A stretch of DNA of 64,000 nt from CAIOGI01 sp964561875 (GCA_964561875.1 CAZLQL010000002.1:1-64000), one strand, 5' to 3'. Positions 24,326-34,172 are shown, numbered from the stretch's first letter. Translations and numbers: made by a program. The notes: generated by a model not told the origin, from the sequence alone.

Positions 24326-26470
24326 ATGAATCGCGACTACCCATTAGAAAAAGTTAGAAATTTTGGAATCATAGCCCATATTGATGCAGGTAAAACTACT
24401 ACATCAGAACGTATCCTTTACTATACAGGTATGATACATAAGATTGGTGAAGTTCATGATGGAGAAACTACTACTGACTGGATGGAACAGGAAAGAGAGC
24501 GTGGTATTACAATTACCGCCGCTGCTATTACATGTTTTTGGAATCCTTCATATATGCCAAAGGAGGATACTTCAAAGAAAGTTCGTTTCAATGTTATCGA
24601 CACTCCGGGACACATTGACTTTACTGTGGAAGTAAAGAGATCTCTTCGTGTGCTAGACGGTGCTGTTGTGGTATTTGATGGAGTTGCTGGAGTAGAACCT
24701 CAATCAGAAACAAACTGGAGATATGCTGATGAAAGCAATGTGCCACGTCTATGTTTTATAAATAAAATGGATAGAATGGGTGCGTCATTTGAAAGATCAT
24801 ACGCATCTATATTAGAGAGACTAAATAAAAGAGCTGTAAGATTTCAAATTCCTATAGGAACAGAAGGAGAACACAATGGTGTTATAGATCTTCTAAAGAT
24901 GAAGGCTTATTACTTCGATGGTGAAAAGGGAATAAATGTTATTGAAAAAGAAATTCCTGAAGCTTATCTTGCTGATGCAAAAAAGTATCATGCTGAGCTA
25001 GTAGAAAAATCTGTTGAGCATAATGATGTCCTAATGCAACAGTACCTTGATGGAAAAGAAATTCCAGTTGATGTTCTAAAGACAGAAATAAGAAAGTTGG
25101 TTATAGAAAATAAAATTTTCCCAGTATTCACTGGTTCTGCTCTAAAAAATGTTGGAGTTCAACTTGTACTAGATGCAGTTGTTGACTATCTACCAGCACC
25201 TACAGATCTAAAAGCTGTAAAAGGAATTGATCCAAATACAGGCGAAGAAATATTCAGAGGCCCATCTGACAATGAACCTTTTGCTGCGCTTGCTTTCAAA
25301 CTTCAAAACGATCCATTCGTAGGACAACTTACTTTCTTTAGAGTTTATTCAGGAACAATTGAAGCAGGTACATATATATACAACTCAACTACAGGAAAAA
25401 AAGAGAGACTAGGACGTATTGTTCGTCTTCAAGCTGATAAGAGAGAAGAAGTTAAAAAAGTCTTTGCAGGAGAGATCGCAGCTGCAGTAGGTCTAAAGGA
25501 TGCACTTACTTCACACACATTCTGTGACGAAGAAAAACCAATCATACTAGAAGCAATAAAATTCGTTGATCCAGTGGTATCACTACGTATTGAACCAAAG
25601 ACAAAGGCTGATCAAGAAAAAATGGGTATGGCACTTCGTAAACTTACAAATGAAGACCCTACTTTCAAAGTAAGTTCAAATCCTGAAACTGGCGAAACAC
25701 TAATCGCAGGTATGGGAGAGCTACATCTTGAAATTATGGTTGATCGTATGAAGAGAGAGTTTGGTGTCGAAGCAAATGTTGGTAAACCTCAAGTAGCATA
25801 CAGAGAAACAATTCTTGGTACTGCTGAAGCTGAACACAAATACATCAAGCAATCTGGAGGTAAGGGACAATACGGTCACGTAAAGATTACAATATCTCCA
25901 ATGAAAGCTATTGAACCTGGAGCAAAAATTCCAAAGAATGTAAGTCGTTATGATGATTTCGAATTTATCGACTCAATCAAGGGAGGAGTTATTCCACAAG
26001 AATTCATCCCAGCAGTTGAAAAGGGAGTACATGAAGCTATGGATAGAGGTATAGTCGCTGGATACAAGATGGTAAATGTAAGTTGTGAACTAACATTTGG
26101 TTCATACCACGACGTAGACTCTTCAGAAATCGCTTACAAGATAGCTGGTTCTCAGGCTTTCCAAGAAGCTGCAAGAAGAGCAAGACCAGTTATTCTAGAA
26201 CCTATCATGAAGGTTGAGGTTCTATTCCCAGAAAAATACATGGGAGATATCACTGGTTCTATATCATCAAAGAGAGGAACTATAGAAGAAATGACAGAGA
26301 GAGGACAAGCAAAAGTGCTTCATGCCAAGGTTCCTCTATCAGAAATGTTCGGCTATACAACTCAACTACGTTCTATGACTTCAGGACAGGGAAGCTCTAC
26401 AATGGAATTTGACCACTATGAGGTAGTTCCACCAAATATAGAGAAAGAGATAGCTGAAGCAAGAAAATAA
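24326..26470 (+). CDS. fusA: Translation elongation factor G
   Basis: A 714-residue GTPase that translocates the ribosome. Domain I has the P-loop AHIDAGKTTTSERIL, switch II DTPGHIDFT and NKMDRMGA; domains II-V follow, including the domain IV loop SGGKGQYGHVKI and the C-terminal LRSMTSGQGSSTMEFDHYE. Length is typical. It sits in the usual rpsL-rpsG-fusA order but is detached from rpsG by about 3.1 kb. Confidence 0.98.
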   Translation: MNRDYPLEKVRNFGIIAHIDAGKTTTSERILYYTGMIHKIGEVHDGETTTDWMEQERERGITITAAAITCFWNPSYMPKEDTSKKVRFNVIDTPGHIDFTVEVKRSLRVLDGAVVVFDGVAGVEPQSETNWRYADESNVPRLCFINKMDRMGASFERSYASILERLNKRAVRFQIPIGTEGEHNGVIDLLKMKAYYFDGEKGINVIEKEIPEAYLADAKKYHAELVEKSVEHNDVLMQQYLDGKEIPVDVLKTEIRKLVIENKIFPVFTGSALKNVGVQLVLDAVVDYLPAPTDLKAVKGIDPNTGEEIFRGPSDNEPFAALAFKLQNDPFVGQLTFFRVYSGTIEAGTYIYNSTTGKKERLGRIVRLQADKREEVKKVFAGEIAAAVGLKDALTSHTFCDEEKPIILEAIKFVDPVVSLRIEPKTKADQEKMGMALRKLTNEDPTFKVSSNPETGETLIAGMGELHLEIMVDRMKREFGVEANVGKPQVAYRETILGTAEAEHKYIKQSGGKGQYGHVKITISPMKAIEPGAKIPKNVSRYDDFEFIDSIKGGVIPQEFIPAVEKGVHEAMDRGIVAGYKMVNVSCELTFGSYHDVDSSEIAYKIAGSQAFQEAARRARPVILEPIMKVEVLFPEKYMGDITGSISSKRGTIEEMTERGQAKVLHAKVPLSEMFGYTTQLRSMTSGQGSSTMEFDHYEVVPPNIEKEIAEARK

Positions 26471-26525
26471 AATATAGTTAAAATAAATAGCAGTTGTGGA
26501 TAACTACGATTGCAAAGAAAAATAT

Positions 26526-26598
26526 AAGTAGTATTCTTATCACTAAGAGACACTACTCGAAAATCGGGCACAGGAAACTGGCTCGAATTTTTCTTTTT
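26526..26598 (+). terminator. Double-hairpin 3' region with terminator after fusA
   Basis: AGTAGT pairs with ACTACT around an inner TCTTA/TAAGA hairpin. Then TCGGGC-CAG and CTG-GCTCGA form a stem capped by a GAAA tetraloop (26564-26586), followed by TTTTTCTTTTT. The second hairpin is an intrinsic terminator for fusA; the first may be part of a small RNA. I see nothing further up to 26705. Confidence 0.7.
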
Positions 26599-26705
26599 AT
26601 AAACTGCTTGGATATATAAAATATCTATATCTTATCGATAATTTATATAGTATTTAAAGGCAGATGTATTGATCAGTGTAAATTATAAGTTATTAAAAAA
26701 TAAAA

Positions 26706-28121
26706 ATGTTCTCACAGCACCACAAACATGTAATTGCAGTAGCTATCCTTATGGTAGCTTCTTATTCATTGCCTCAAGTAAAACAGGCTTTAGCAGTTAC
26801 AAATATAGATATGGCAAGTTGTCCGATAGGGTATATATGTGAACCAAAGGTAAATACTTCATATTCTACTGTGACACCAAAAGTTGAACAGTCTGCTCCA
26901 ACTGCTGTTCCAATAATAGTGGCAAGTCAGAAAGAGGTAGGTCAGAAGTATTGTTATACATTTAATCAAAACCTAGATTCAGATAATCTAGGTAATGGTA
27001 TATCTATAGAAAAGAGTAGTGGTGTATCTCTTTTCAATCTTCAAACAATTTTGCAAGATAAAGAAAATATAAATGTAGATAATAATGAGAGAGATATAAA
27101 AAATCCAAAATTTGGTAATTCAACAAAATCTGCTGTAATAGCTTTTCAAAAGAAGTATGGTATTCCTGCAATAGGGGTTGTAGGACCAATGACTCGTGCA
27201 AAATTAAATAAGATATATGGTTGTGGTAATGATAATGTTTTATTAAATAAAGTTTTGCCAACTACTACACTATCAAATAGTGCAAATAATGTAGGACCAC
27301 AAAATAAAACTCTACCAGTATCTGAAAAAGCAAAATATTATTCAAATACATCTATAAGTAATGTAAATATCATAGATTCAAAGACATATTCTAAACTTGT
27401 TGATGGATCAGTGGTTACAAAGGGAAATACATATAGAATAACTTGGGATGCATCAGAAGTCCCTGAGAGTGCAAGATTTACTATAATATTTCAGTCACCA
27501 ACAGATCCAAGTGTTTATGGTGTTATGAGAACTGGTTTGATCGATGCAAGTAAGAGATATTATGATTGGAAAGTTGAAAGTACATTCCAAGATAATGTAA
27601 ATATAAGAATAATAGTAGAGGTAGGTAGTTTGAGAGCGTATTCACCATTAATAAAAATATCATCGCCTACTGCTAACAGTACTATATTGGATGCGGGATT
27701 GGACTCAACTGCAAATCCTAAAACTTCAGAATATAAGAAGACTGAAGTTGAAAAATCTCCCTCATCTATATCATTGATACCAGGTATCAAAACTATGTAT
27801 CCAAGTTCAGGTGCACCAGGTACAAAAGTAACACTTACACTTTCAAATCCAAAAAGGGAAATAGTGTCTTATGGCGATTTTAACTTCGGAAATTTTGGCT
27901 TACCAAATTTCACAAATACAAATAATGAAGTTATAACATTTACAGTTCCAAACGATGCAAAAGCAGGAATTTATGAAGTTGTTTGGTTTAGTTCAACAGA
28001 TATGTATGTAACAAAATTCAATGTTATTTCACAATCTGCTCCTGTATCTAAAGCTGGTGGATGGCATTATGTAGCGTCAGTTTTCGACACAGTCATTACT
28101 CTCGCTTCTATAGTTATGTAA
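26706..28121 (+). CDS. Secreted protein with peptidoglycan-binding domain and IPT/TIG-like domain
   Basis: A 471-residue secreted protein. A signal peptide (VIAVAILMVASYSLPQVKQALA) is followed by a short CPIGYICEP motif that is echoed in the next gene. A PG_binding_1-type module ends GIPAIGVVGPMTRAKLNKIYGCG (about 120-180). A middle beta domain and a C-terminal IPT/TIG-like segment starting YPSSGAPGTKVTLTLSN follow. This composition is typical of Parcubacteria surface proteins. The function is unknown, probably cell-wall or surface attachment. Confidence 0.7.
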   Translation: MFSQHHKHVIAVAILMVASYSLPQVKQALAVTNIDMASCPIGYICEPKVNTSYSTVTPKVEQSAPTAVPIIVASQKEVGQKYCYTFNQNLDSDNLGNGISIEKSSGVSLFNLQTILQDKENINVDNNERDIKNPKFGNSTKSAVIAFQKKYGIPAIGVVGPMTRAKLNKIYGCGNDNVLLNKVLPTTTLSNSANNVGPQNKTLPVSEKAKYYSNTSISNVNIIDSKTYSKLVDGSVVTKGNTYRITWDASEVPESARFTIIFQSPTDPSVYGVMRTGLIDASKRYYDWKVESTFQDNVNIRIIVEVGSLRAYSPLIKISSPTANSTILDAGLDSTANPKTSEYKKTEVEKSPSSISLIPGIKTMYPSSGAPGTKVTLTLSNPKREIVSYGDFNFGNFGLPNFTNTNNEVITFTVPNDAKAGIYEVVWFSSTDMYVTKFNVISQSAPVSKAGGWHYVASVFDTVITLASIVM

Positions 28122-28123
28122 TT

Positions 28124-28156
28124 GTTAACACAATATAATTGTCTTATTGTGTTAAA
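28124..28156. promoter_or_regulatory. AT-rich palindrome between two secreted-protein genes
   Basis: TTAACACAATA pairs perfectly with TATTGTGTTAA around a 9-base loop. There is no good T-tract, so it could be a weak terminator or an operator overlapping the promoter of the next gene. Confidence 0.4.
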
Positions 28157-28188
28157 ATAGTTGGGTAATATTATTTATAATTATTTAT

Positions 28189-29385
28189 ATGAAAATTAAA
28201 AATAGATTTTTTGTGGTAATGCTTGCATTTTTGATAGTAGGTATTCCACTTGTTTCTTTTGGACAAAATCAAACTATTACTTGTCCTCAAAATTTAATAT
28301 GTACACCTATACCTCCACAACCCGCTGGTTGTCCTGTAGGTTTTACTTGTAAGTTAAATATAGTCGGTACAGATCCTAATGTGGCTGTTCTAATTACTAA
28401 TACAAGTACATATTCACCGGTTGCTAAGTCTGTTTTACCTGATAGTAATGTCTTACTAGGTGTATTTGAAATAACAGATATGAATAAGACATCTACCTTA
28501 AAGTCTATATCTTTTAATATACCAGTTTCAGGGAGATTACCTGCGGATATATTTAATAATCTATACATAAAATCTGGAGACAAAATTGTACCCGCTGATT
28601 CTATAAGTTCAAATCCTAAATTCTCAAATATCGATAAAATTTTAAGTAGAGATACTACATATACTTTAGCTGTATATGGAGATGTTAAGTCAAACACACC
28701 AGATAATACAAAAGTGTATGTTAGATTGAATGCTGCCAACTCAACAATATATGCCGTTGACTCTGATGGTGTAGCAGCAAAGGTGACTGAGCAGATATCA
28801 ACATCTAGCACCACGACATTTGTGGGTAAGGTTGCTGTATCTAATGTAAGTGCAAAAGCAGAATCAATAGATAATGGAACTTCTCGTCCTAATTTAGCTT
28901 CTATCAATATTGAATTTAATGTAGATAATCTATCTAATAAAGATGTGTTTATAAGTAAGAATCCAAATATAGCACTATCAACATCTTCAACACCAATTAA
29001 TTCAATTGTGGGATTAAAATTCGCTACACCTAATCCTCAAATTTTATCTGGTGACACAGCTGAATCTTATGTGATACCAGCAAATTCTTCAAGAAAATTC
29101 TCTTATCTTGGAGTTATGCTTAGACCAGTAAATGGTGGAGCTGTTTCATTTAAGATATCTCGTCTAAAGTATGGATTTAATTCAAAAAATGGTTTACCAG
29201 AACCAGTATTAGCTACACCAAATACAAATACTGAAAGTAATACTACTTATGATTTTAGAAATATTGGTATTACATATACCCTGGCAACAAGTGACGATGA
29301 TAATAATATTCTAGCAACTAGAAATCTTCGCGATAGTTTAGTTGCTTCTGTGTTCGGTTTTGCTAAATTGATATTAGGTTTCTAG
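28189..29385 (+). CDS. Secreted protein of unknown function
   Basis: A 398-residue protein with a signal peptide (FFVVMLAFLIVGIPLVSFG). A Cys-containing CPQNLICTPIPPQPAGCPVGFTC region resembles the motif at the start of the preceding protein. Most of the mature part is beta-rich with many Ser/Thr/Asn residues. A hydrophobic C-terminus (VASVFGFAKLILGF) could anchor it in the membrane. It is probably a surface protein functionally paired with its neighbour; no family is recognised. Confidence 0.6.
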   Translation: MKIKNRFFVVMLAFLIVGIPLVSFGQNQTITCPQNLICTPIPPQPAGCPVGFTCKLNIVGTDPNVAVLITNTSTYSPVAKSVLPDSNVLLGVFEITDMNKTSTLKSISFNIPVSGRLPADIFNNLYIKSGDKIVPADSISSNPKFSNIDKILSRDTTYTLAVYGDVKSNTPDNTKVYVRLNAANSTIYAVDSDGVAAKVTEQISTSSTTTFVGKVAVSNVSAKAESIDNGTSRPNLASINIEFNVDNLSNKDVFISKNPNIALSTSSTPINSIVGLKFATPNPQILSGDTAESYVIPANSSRKFSYLGVMLRPVNGGAVSFKISRLKYGFNSKNGLPEPVLATPNTNTESNTTYDFRNIGITYTLATSDDDNNILATRNLRDSLVASVFGFAKLILGF

Positions 29386-29400
29386 TACTAACATATATAT

Positions 29401-29430
29401 TTGACTTTAAAATGTGTACTGTGCTACTAT
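29401..29430 (+). promoter_or_regulatory. tuf promoter
   Basis: TTGACT (29401-29406), an 18-bp spacer and TACTAT (29425-29430). Confidence 0.6.
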
Positions 29431-29481
29431 AGCCAGTACGCATTTTTCTTTGCGTTCATTACTTATTAATTAACAATTTAT

Positions 29482-29532
29482 CTTTAGTCTTGCTTCAACT
29501 GGCATTCACGCCCGATTGAAAAAGGACTAAAG
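29482..29532 (+). promoter_or_regulatory. Structured tuf mRNA leader
   Basis: CTTTAGTC (29482-29489) pairs with GACTAAAG (29525-29532) around an inner TTCAA/TTGAA stem. The hairpin ends 12 bases before the tuf start codon. Confidence 0.5.
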
Positions 29533-29544
29533 CACTAAAATCAT

Positions 29545-30729
29545 ATGGCAGAATTCAATCGTACAAAGCTTCATGTAAACGTTGGTACAATCGGTCACGT
29601 TGACCATGGTAAGACTACTCTTACTACATCAATTTTGGCTGTTCAAGCTAAGGATGGTCTTGCTCAAAACAAGGCTTATGCTGATATTGCAAAGGGAGGT
29701 ACAGTAAGAGATGCTTCAAAGATCGTTACTATTTCTCTAGCTCACGTAGAATATGAGTCAGCAGCTCGTCACTATGCTCACATAGATGCACCAGGACACG
29801 CAGACTACATAAAGAACATGATTACAGGTGCCGCTCAGATGGACGGTGCTATTCTAGTAGTTTCAGCACAAGATGGAGTTATGCCACAAACAAGAGAGCA
29901 TATCCTTCTAGCAAAGCAGGTTGGTGTTCCAAGAGTTGTAGTTTTCCTAAACAAGTGTGATATGGTTCCAGAAAAGGACCTTATAGACCTAGTTGATGAA
30001 GAAGTGCGTGAACTTCTTACAAAGAACGGTTTTGATGGAAAAAATGCTCCAGTTATACGTGGTTCAGCCCTAAAGGCTCTTGAAGGTGATCCAGAGTGGG
30101 TAGCAAAGATCAAGGAACTTATGAACGCTCTTGATACATATATACCAAACCCAGTTCGTGAAGTTGATAAGCCATTCCTAATGCCTATAGAAGACATCTT
30201 CTCAATAGAAGGTCGTGGAACTGTAGTAACAGGACGTATTGAAAGAGGTGTGATAAAAGTTGGAGAAGAAGTTGAAGTTATAGGTTTCAGAGATACTTCA
30301 AAGACAACTATCACAGGTATAGAAATGTTCAATAAGTCTCTAAAAGAAGGTATTGCCGGAGACAATGCTGGACTTCTACTAAGAGGTACATCAAAGGATG
30401 ATGTTACTCGTGGTATGGTTCTTGCAAAGACAGGATCAGTTAAGCCTCATACAGAATTCGAATCAGAAGTATACATCCTAAAGAAAGAGGAAGGAGGAAG
30501 ACATACACCATTCTTCACAGGATATAAGCCTCAGTTCTATATCAGAACAACAGACGTAACAGGAGAAGTAACACTAGCTACTGGAGTAGAAATGGTTATG
30601 CCAGGAGATACAGTTACATTTAAGGTTAAGCTTGTTTCACCAGTTGCCCTAGAAGATAAGCAAAGATTTGCTATTCGTGAAGGAGGTAAGACAGTAGGTG
30701 CTGGAGTTATAACAAAGATAGTTGCATAA
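29545..30729 (+). CDS. tuf: Translation elongation factor Tu
   Basis: A 394-residue GTPase that delivers aminoacyl-tRNA. It has GHVDHGKTTLT, a switch II region with DAPGHADYIKNM, NKCDM, and full domains II and III ending GKTVGAGVITKIVA. tuf directly precedes rpsJ, a common arrangement. Its codon use is visibly optimised, with many GGA, CTT and CGT codons. Confidence 0.98.
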   Translation: MAEFNRTKLHVNVGTIGHVDHGKTTLTTSILAVQAKDGLAQNKAYADIAKGGTVRDASKIVTISLAHVEYESAARHYAHIDAPGHADYIKNMITGAAQMDGAILVVSAQDGVMPQTREHILLAKQVGVPRVVVFLNKCDMVPEKDLIDLVDEEVRELLTKNGFDGKNAPVIRGSALKALEGDPEWVAKIKELMNALDTYIPNPVREVDKPFLMPIEDIFSIEGRGTVVTGRIERGVIKVGEEVEVIGFRDTSKTTITGIEMFNKSLKEGIAGDNAGLLLRGTSKDDVTRGMVLAKTGSVKPHTEFESEVYILKKEEGGRHTPFFTGYKPQFYIRTTDVTGEVTLATGVEMVMPGDTVTFKVKLVSPVALEDKQRFAIREGGKTVGAGVITKIVA

Positions 30730-30738
30730 TACAATCTC

Positions 30739-31119
30739 ATGACTACTGCTACAAAAGAAGTAAAAAAGAAAGTAACACGAGCAAAAGCTATAAAGGCACC
30801 AGTAGAAGGTGATGGAGCAAGACTACGCATACGTGTACGTGCTTATGAGCACAAGATTCTTGATGCTTCTTTGAAGCAGATTATGGATACTGCTATCAGA
30901 TATGATATGAAGTTCTATGGTCCTATACCACTCCCAACAGAAATAAAGAAATATACAGTAAACAGAGCTGCATTCGTATACAAAAATACTCGTGAACAGT
31001 TCGAAATGAGAGTACACAAGAGACTTATAGACATAATAAATCCAAATCAGAAGATCATCGAAGCACTTACAAACCTTAGTCTACCTGGGGGTGTAAACAT
31101 AGATGTAAAAATGATGTAA
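30739..31119 (+). CDS. rpsJ: 30S ribosomal protein S10
   Basis: A 126-residue protein with a Lys-rich N-terminal extension of about 25 residues before the conserved LRIRVRAYEHKILDASLKQIMDTA core and the PLPTEIKKYTVNR loop. It is longer than the usual 102-105 residues. It opens the S10-type cluster 9 bp after tuf. Confidence 0.97.
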   Translation: MTTATKEVKKKVTRAKAIKAPVEGDGARLRIRVRAYEHKILDASLKQIMDTAIRYDMKFYGPIPLPTEIKKYTVNRAAFVYKNTREQFEMRVHKRLIDIINPNQKIIEALTNLSLPGGVNIDVKMM

Positions 31120-31142
31120 TCATTATATTAATTAATACTGCA

Positions 31143-31748
31143 ATGAAATTTATTCTTGGACGAAAGCTAAATATGACTCAGATATTCGACAAAGATGGTG
31201 TTGTTCAACCAACAACTCTAGTTGAAGCTAGTCCTATAGTTGTAACACAAGTTAAGACAAACGAGTCTGATGGTTACAATGCTGTACAAGTTGCAAGTGG
31301 AGCAAAAAAGGTAGAAAGACTAAATAAGGCTCTTAAGGGACATATGAAAGATCTAGGTGCTTTTGCTTCTCTTAGAGAATTTAGAGTTAATGAAGTAAAT
31401 CATAAGGTTGGAGATAAGATAGACTTAGCACAATTCAAAGAGGGTGATTCTATAGAAGTTAGTGCAATTTCAAAGGGAAAAGGCTTCCAAGGAGTAGTTA
31501 AGAGACATGGTTTCGGTGGAGGTCCTCGTACACACGGTCAGAAGCACTCAGAGAGAGAGCCAGGATCTATCGGAGGAGGTCTTAGAAATAAGGTTCCAAA
31601 GAAAATGAGAATGGCAGGAAGAATGGGTAGTGATAGAGTTACAATAAAGAATTTGAAAGTATTACACGTAGATCAAAATACAAATATTCTTTATATCTCT
31701 GGTGCAATTCCTGGTAAAAGAGGAACACTGGTTGAAATAATCGGATAA
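31143..31748 (+). CDS. rplC: 50S ribosomal protein L3
   Basis: A 201-residue core large-subunit protein. It shows LGRKLNMTQIFDKDG, the KGKGFQGVVKRHGFGGGPRTHGQKHSEREPGSIG loop that reaches the peptidyl transferase centre, and GRMGSDRVTIKNLKV. Standard bacterial length. Confidence 0.98.
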   Translation: MKFILGRKLNMTQIFDKDGVVQPTTLVEASPIVVTQVKTNESDGYNAVQVASGAKKVERLNKALKGHMKDLGAFASLREFRVNEVNHKVGDKIDLAQFKEGDSIEVSAISKGKGFQGVVKRHGFGGGPRTHGQKHSEREPGSIGGGLRNKVPKKMRMAGRMGSDRVTIKNLKVLHVDQNTNILYISGAIPGKRGTLVEIIG

Positions 31749-31769
31749 AAATGATAGAAAGACAAAACA

Positions 31770-32435
31770 ATGGAAACAAAAATGGAAACAAAAATACATA
31801 ATCAAAGAGGAGAAGAAGTTGGAAAGATAAGTCTACCAACAGAAGTATTTGGTCTACCATGGAACTCAAACCTAGTTCATGGAGTGGTTGTTTCTATGAT
31901 GTCATCTAGTCGTGATCCTATTGCTCATACAAAGACTCGTGGTGAGGTAAGTGGAGGAGGTAAGAAGCCATGGCAACAGAAAGGTACTGGTCGTGCTCGT
32001 CACGGATCTACAAGATCTCCTATATGGGTAGGTGGAGGTATCGCTCATGGTCCAAGAAATGATAAGAATTATGATAGAAAGATAAATAAGAAGACTAAAG
32101 CAAAGGCTTTGTACACTATTCTCTCAAAGAAATTTAAAGACGGTGAATTGCTATTTATAGATTCAATATCTTTTGAAAAGCCAAAAACAAAAGACGCAAA
32201 GGTTACTGTTGAGTCATTTGGAAAAATAAAAGGTTTTGAAAAGTTTACAACTAAACCAAAAAATGTAGCCATAATAGCTATGGATAAAAAATCAGATAAT
32301 GTTTCAAAGAGTTTTGGTAACTTCGGAAATATTTCTATAGAAGAATTTAGAAATATAAATCCAGTTTCTATCCTTAACCACAAGTATCTGGTTATTGTTA
32401 ATCCAAAGGATAGTCTAAAAACTTTTAATAAATAA
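31770..32435 (+). CDS. rplD: 50S ribosomal protein L4
   Basis: A 221-residue protein with the exit-tunnel loop KTRGEVSGGGKKPWQQKGTGRARHGSTRSPIWVGGG. The first eight residues are a tandem METK-METK duplication, giving two in-frame ATG starts 12 bp apart. In enterobacteria L4 also represses its own operon; there is no evidence for that here. Confidence 0.97.
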   Translation: METKMETKIHNQRGEEVGKISLPTEVFGLPWNSNLVHGVVVSMMSSSRDPIAHTKTRGEVSGGGKKPWQQKGTGRARHGSTRSPIWVGGGIAHGPRNDKNYDRKINKKTKAKALYTILSKKFKDGELLFIDSISFEKPKTKDAKVTVESFGKIKGFEKFTTKPKNVAIIAMDKKSDNVSKSFGNFGNISIEEFRNINPVSILNHKYLVIVNPKDSLKTFNK

Positions 32436-32440
32436 AATAT

Positions 32441-32857
32441 ATGGCTTTATTCGGAATAAAAAAGAATACTGAAAGTAAGGTTGAGACAAAAAAGCCTGCT
32501 TCAAAAATAGCAAAGGTTACAAAGACTACAAAAAAGCCAGTTGTTAAGGCTGTAGCAGAAAGAGTAAATAAAGGAACAACAATTCAAAGTGATGTAATCA
32601 TAAGACCTAGAATAACTGAGAAATCAGGTTTAGCAATAGAATCAAGCAATATTTACACTTTCGAAGTAAAGAAAGATGCTACAAAGGAATCTATTTCTAA
32701 GGCAATAAAGAATATGTATAAAGTTACACCTATAAAGGTTAGAACTATTCATCTTCCAGCCAAGGCAGTTTTTGTTAGAGGAAAACATGGTGTTCAATCA
32801 TCTATAAAGAAAGCTCTAGTCTATTTAAAGAAGGGAGATAAGATAGAAATTGCATAA
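32441..32857 (+). CDS. rplW: 50S ribosomal protein L23
   Basis: A 138-residue protein with a Lys-rich N-terminal extension of about 45 residues before the core IIRPRITEKSGLAIESSNIYTFEV. The core includes the tunnel-exit loop that docks SRP and trigger factor. The extension makes it longer than the usual 95-100. Confidence 0.96.
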   Translation: MALFGIKKNTESKVETKKPASKIAKVTKTTKKPVVKAVAERVNKGTTIQSDVIIRPRITEKSGLAIESSNIYTFEVKKDATKESISKAIKNMYKVTPIKVRTIHLPAKAVFVRGKHGVQSSIKKALVYLKKGDKIEIA

Positions 32858-32876
32858 ATAAATTTATAATAAATAT

Positions 32877-33734
32877 ATGAAACACTATCACCCAACAACA
32901 CCATCAAGACGTCACATGACAACACTTCCTTTCAAGAAGTATTTGACTACATCTGAACCTTATAAACCTCTTACAAAAGGTATGAAGAGAGACGTTGGAA
33001 GAAATAGCCAAGGTCGTATCACAGTAAGACACCAAGGAGGTGGACATAAGAAACTATATAGAGAAATAGACTTCTTCTACAATAAGAAGGATATGAAAGC
33101 TACTATAAAGACTATTGAGTATGATCCATTTAGAACAGGCTATATTGCTCTAGTTCAATACGCTGACGGAGAAAGAAGATACATACTTGTACCAAAGACA
33201 ATGAAGGTCGGTAATACATTCATGGTATCTGAGAATGCTCTAGTAGAAACAGGAAATAGATTACCTCTAAAGAAGATTCCAGTTGGAACATTTGTTTACA
33301 ATATAGAAGTTAAGCCAAATGGAGGTTCAAAATTGGTAAGATCAGCTGGAACATTTGCTCAGGTTATTGCAAACGATGCTGGATATACACATATCAAACT
33401 TCCTTCAACAGAAGTTAGAAAAGTTCATGAAACTGCTTGGGCAAGTGTTGGTACTGTATCAAATGAAGAATCTCGTCTAGTTAATATAGGAAAAGCTGGA
33501 CGTTCACGCTGGTTGGGTATACGTCCAACAGTTAGAGGATCTGCTCAGAACCCTGTGGATCACCCATACGGAGGAGGAGAACAGAGAACAGGTCGAGGTC
33601 TACGTAGACTAAAAACTCGTTGGGGTAAACCAGCAGGAAAGGGTCAGAAGACAAGAACACCAAAGAAATATTCAAATGTGTTCATTGTTTCAAGAAGAAA
33701 GGTTGGAAAAAAGTCAGCAAATGATCAGATATAA
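32877..33734 (+). CDS. rplB: 50S ribosomal protein L2
   Basis: A 285-residue protein needed for peptidyl transferase activity. It has RNSQGRITVRHQGGGHKKLYR, the central barrel, and the universally conserved NPVDHPYGGGEQRTG region containing the functionally important His. Length is typical. Confidence 0.98.
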   Translation: MKHYHPTTPSRRHMTTLPFKKYLTTSEPYKPLTKGMKRDVGRNSQGRITVRHQGGGHKKLYREIDFFYNKKDMKATIKTIEYDPFRTGYIALVQYADGERRYILVPKTMKVGNTFMVSENALVETGNRLPLKKIPVGTFVYNIEVKPNGGSKLVRSAGTFAQVIANDAGYTHIKLPSTEVRKVHETAWASVGTVSNEESRLVNIGKAGRSRWLGIRPTVRGSAQNPVDHPYGGGEQRTGRGLRRLKTRWGKPAGKGQKTRTPKKYSNVFIVSRRKVGKKSANDQI

Positions 33735-33756
33735 TATCAAAAAAAGCTTATATTTC

Positions 33757-33784
33757 TTGACTTTAATCAATGATTTGCTAGTAT
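33757..33784 (+). promoter_or_regulatory. Internal promoter upstream of rpsS
   Basis: TTGACT (33757-33762), a 16-bp spacer and TAGTAT (33779-33784), in the unusually long 76-bp gap between rplB and rpsS. Confidence 0.5.
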
Positions 33785-33810
33785 TTGAAGACTTCAAACA
33801 AAAATAAAAC

Positions 33811-34158
33811 ATGTCACGATCACTAAAAAAAGGACCATATATCGAAGAAAGACTGCTAAAGAAAATAGCAGGTAAAAAGCCAATAGAGACTGGGGTTATT
33901 AAGACATGGTATAGAAGAAGCCAGATTGCTCCTGAAATGGTCGGTTTTATTTTTGGTGTATACAATGGAAAGCAACATATAGAAGTTCTAGTCACCGAGG
34001 AAATGGTAGGACACCGCCTTGGTGAATTTTCTCCTACAAAGAAATTTATAAGACACGGAGGAAAGATGCAGAAGGAACTTGAAATGAAAGCTAAGGAAGC
34101 TGAGGTTAATGCTGCAAAAGCTGCTAAGGAAGCTGTTGCTTCACCAGCAAAAAAATAA
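33811..34158 (+). CDS. rpsS: 30S ribosomal protein S19
   Basis: A 115-residue protein. The RSLKKGPYIEERLLKKI opening and VGHRLGEFSPTKKFIRHGGK are diagnostic. A C-terminal Ala/Lys/Glu-rich extension of about 25 residues goes beyond the normal 92-residue length. Confidence 0.97.
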   Translation: MSRSLKKGPYIEERLLKKIAGKKPIETGVIKTWYRRSQIAPEMVGFIFGVYNGKQHIEVLVTEEMVGHRLGEFSPTKKFIRHGGKMQKELEMKAKEAEVNAAKAAKEAVASPAKK

Positions 34159-34172
34159 TTTAAATAAAAGCC

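Noticed and set aside
29835..30365. 176-codon frame opposite tuf
   Set aside because: Antisense shadow of a highly codon-biased gene.
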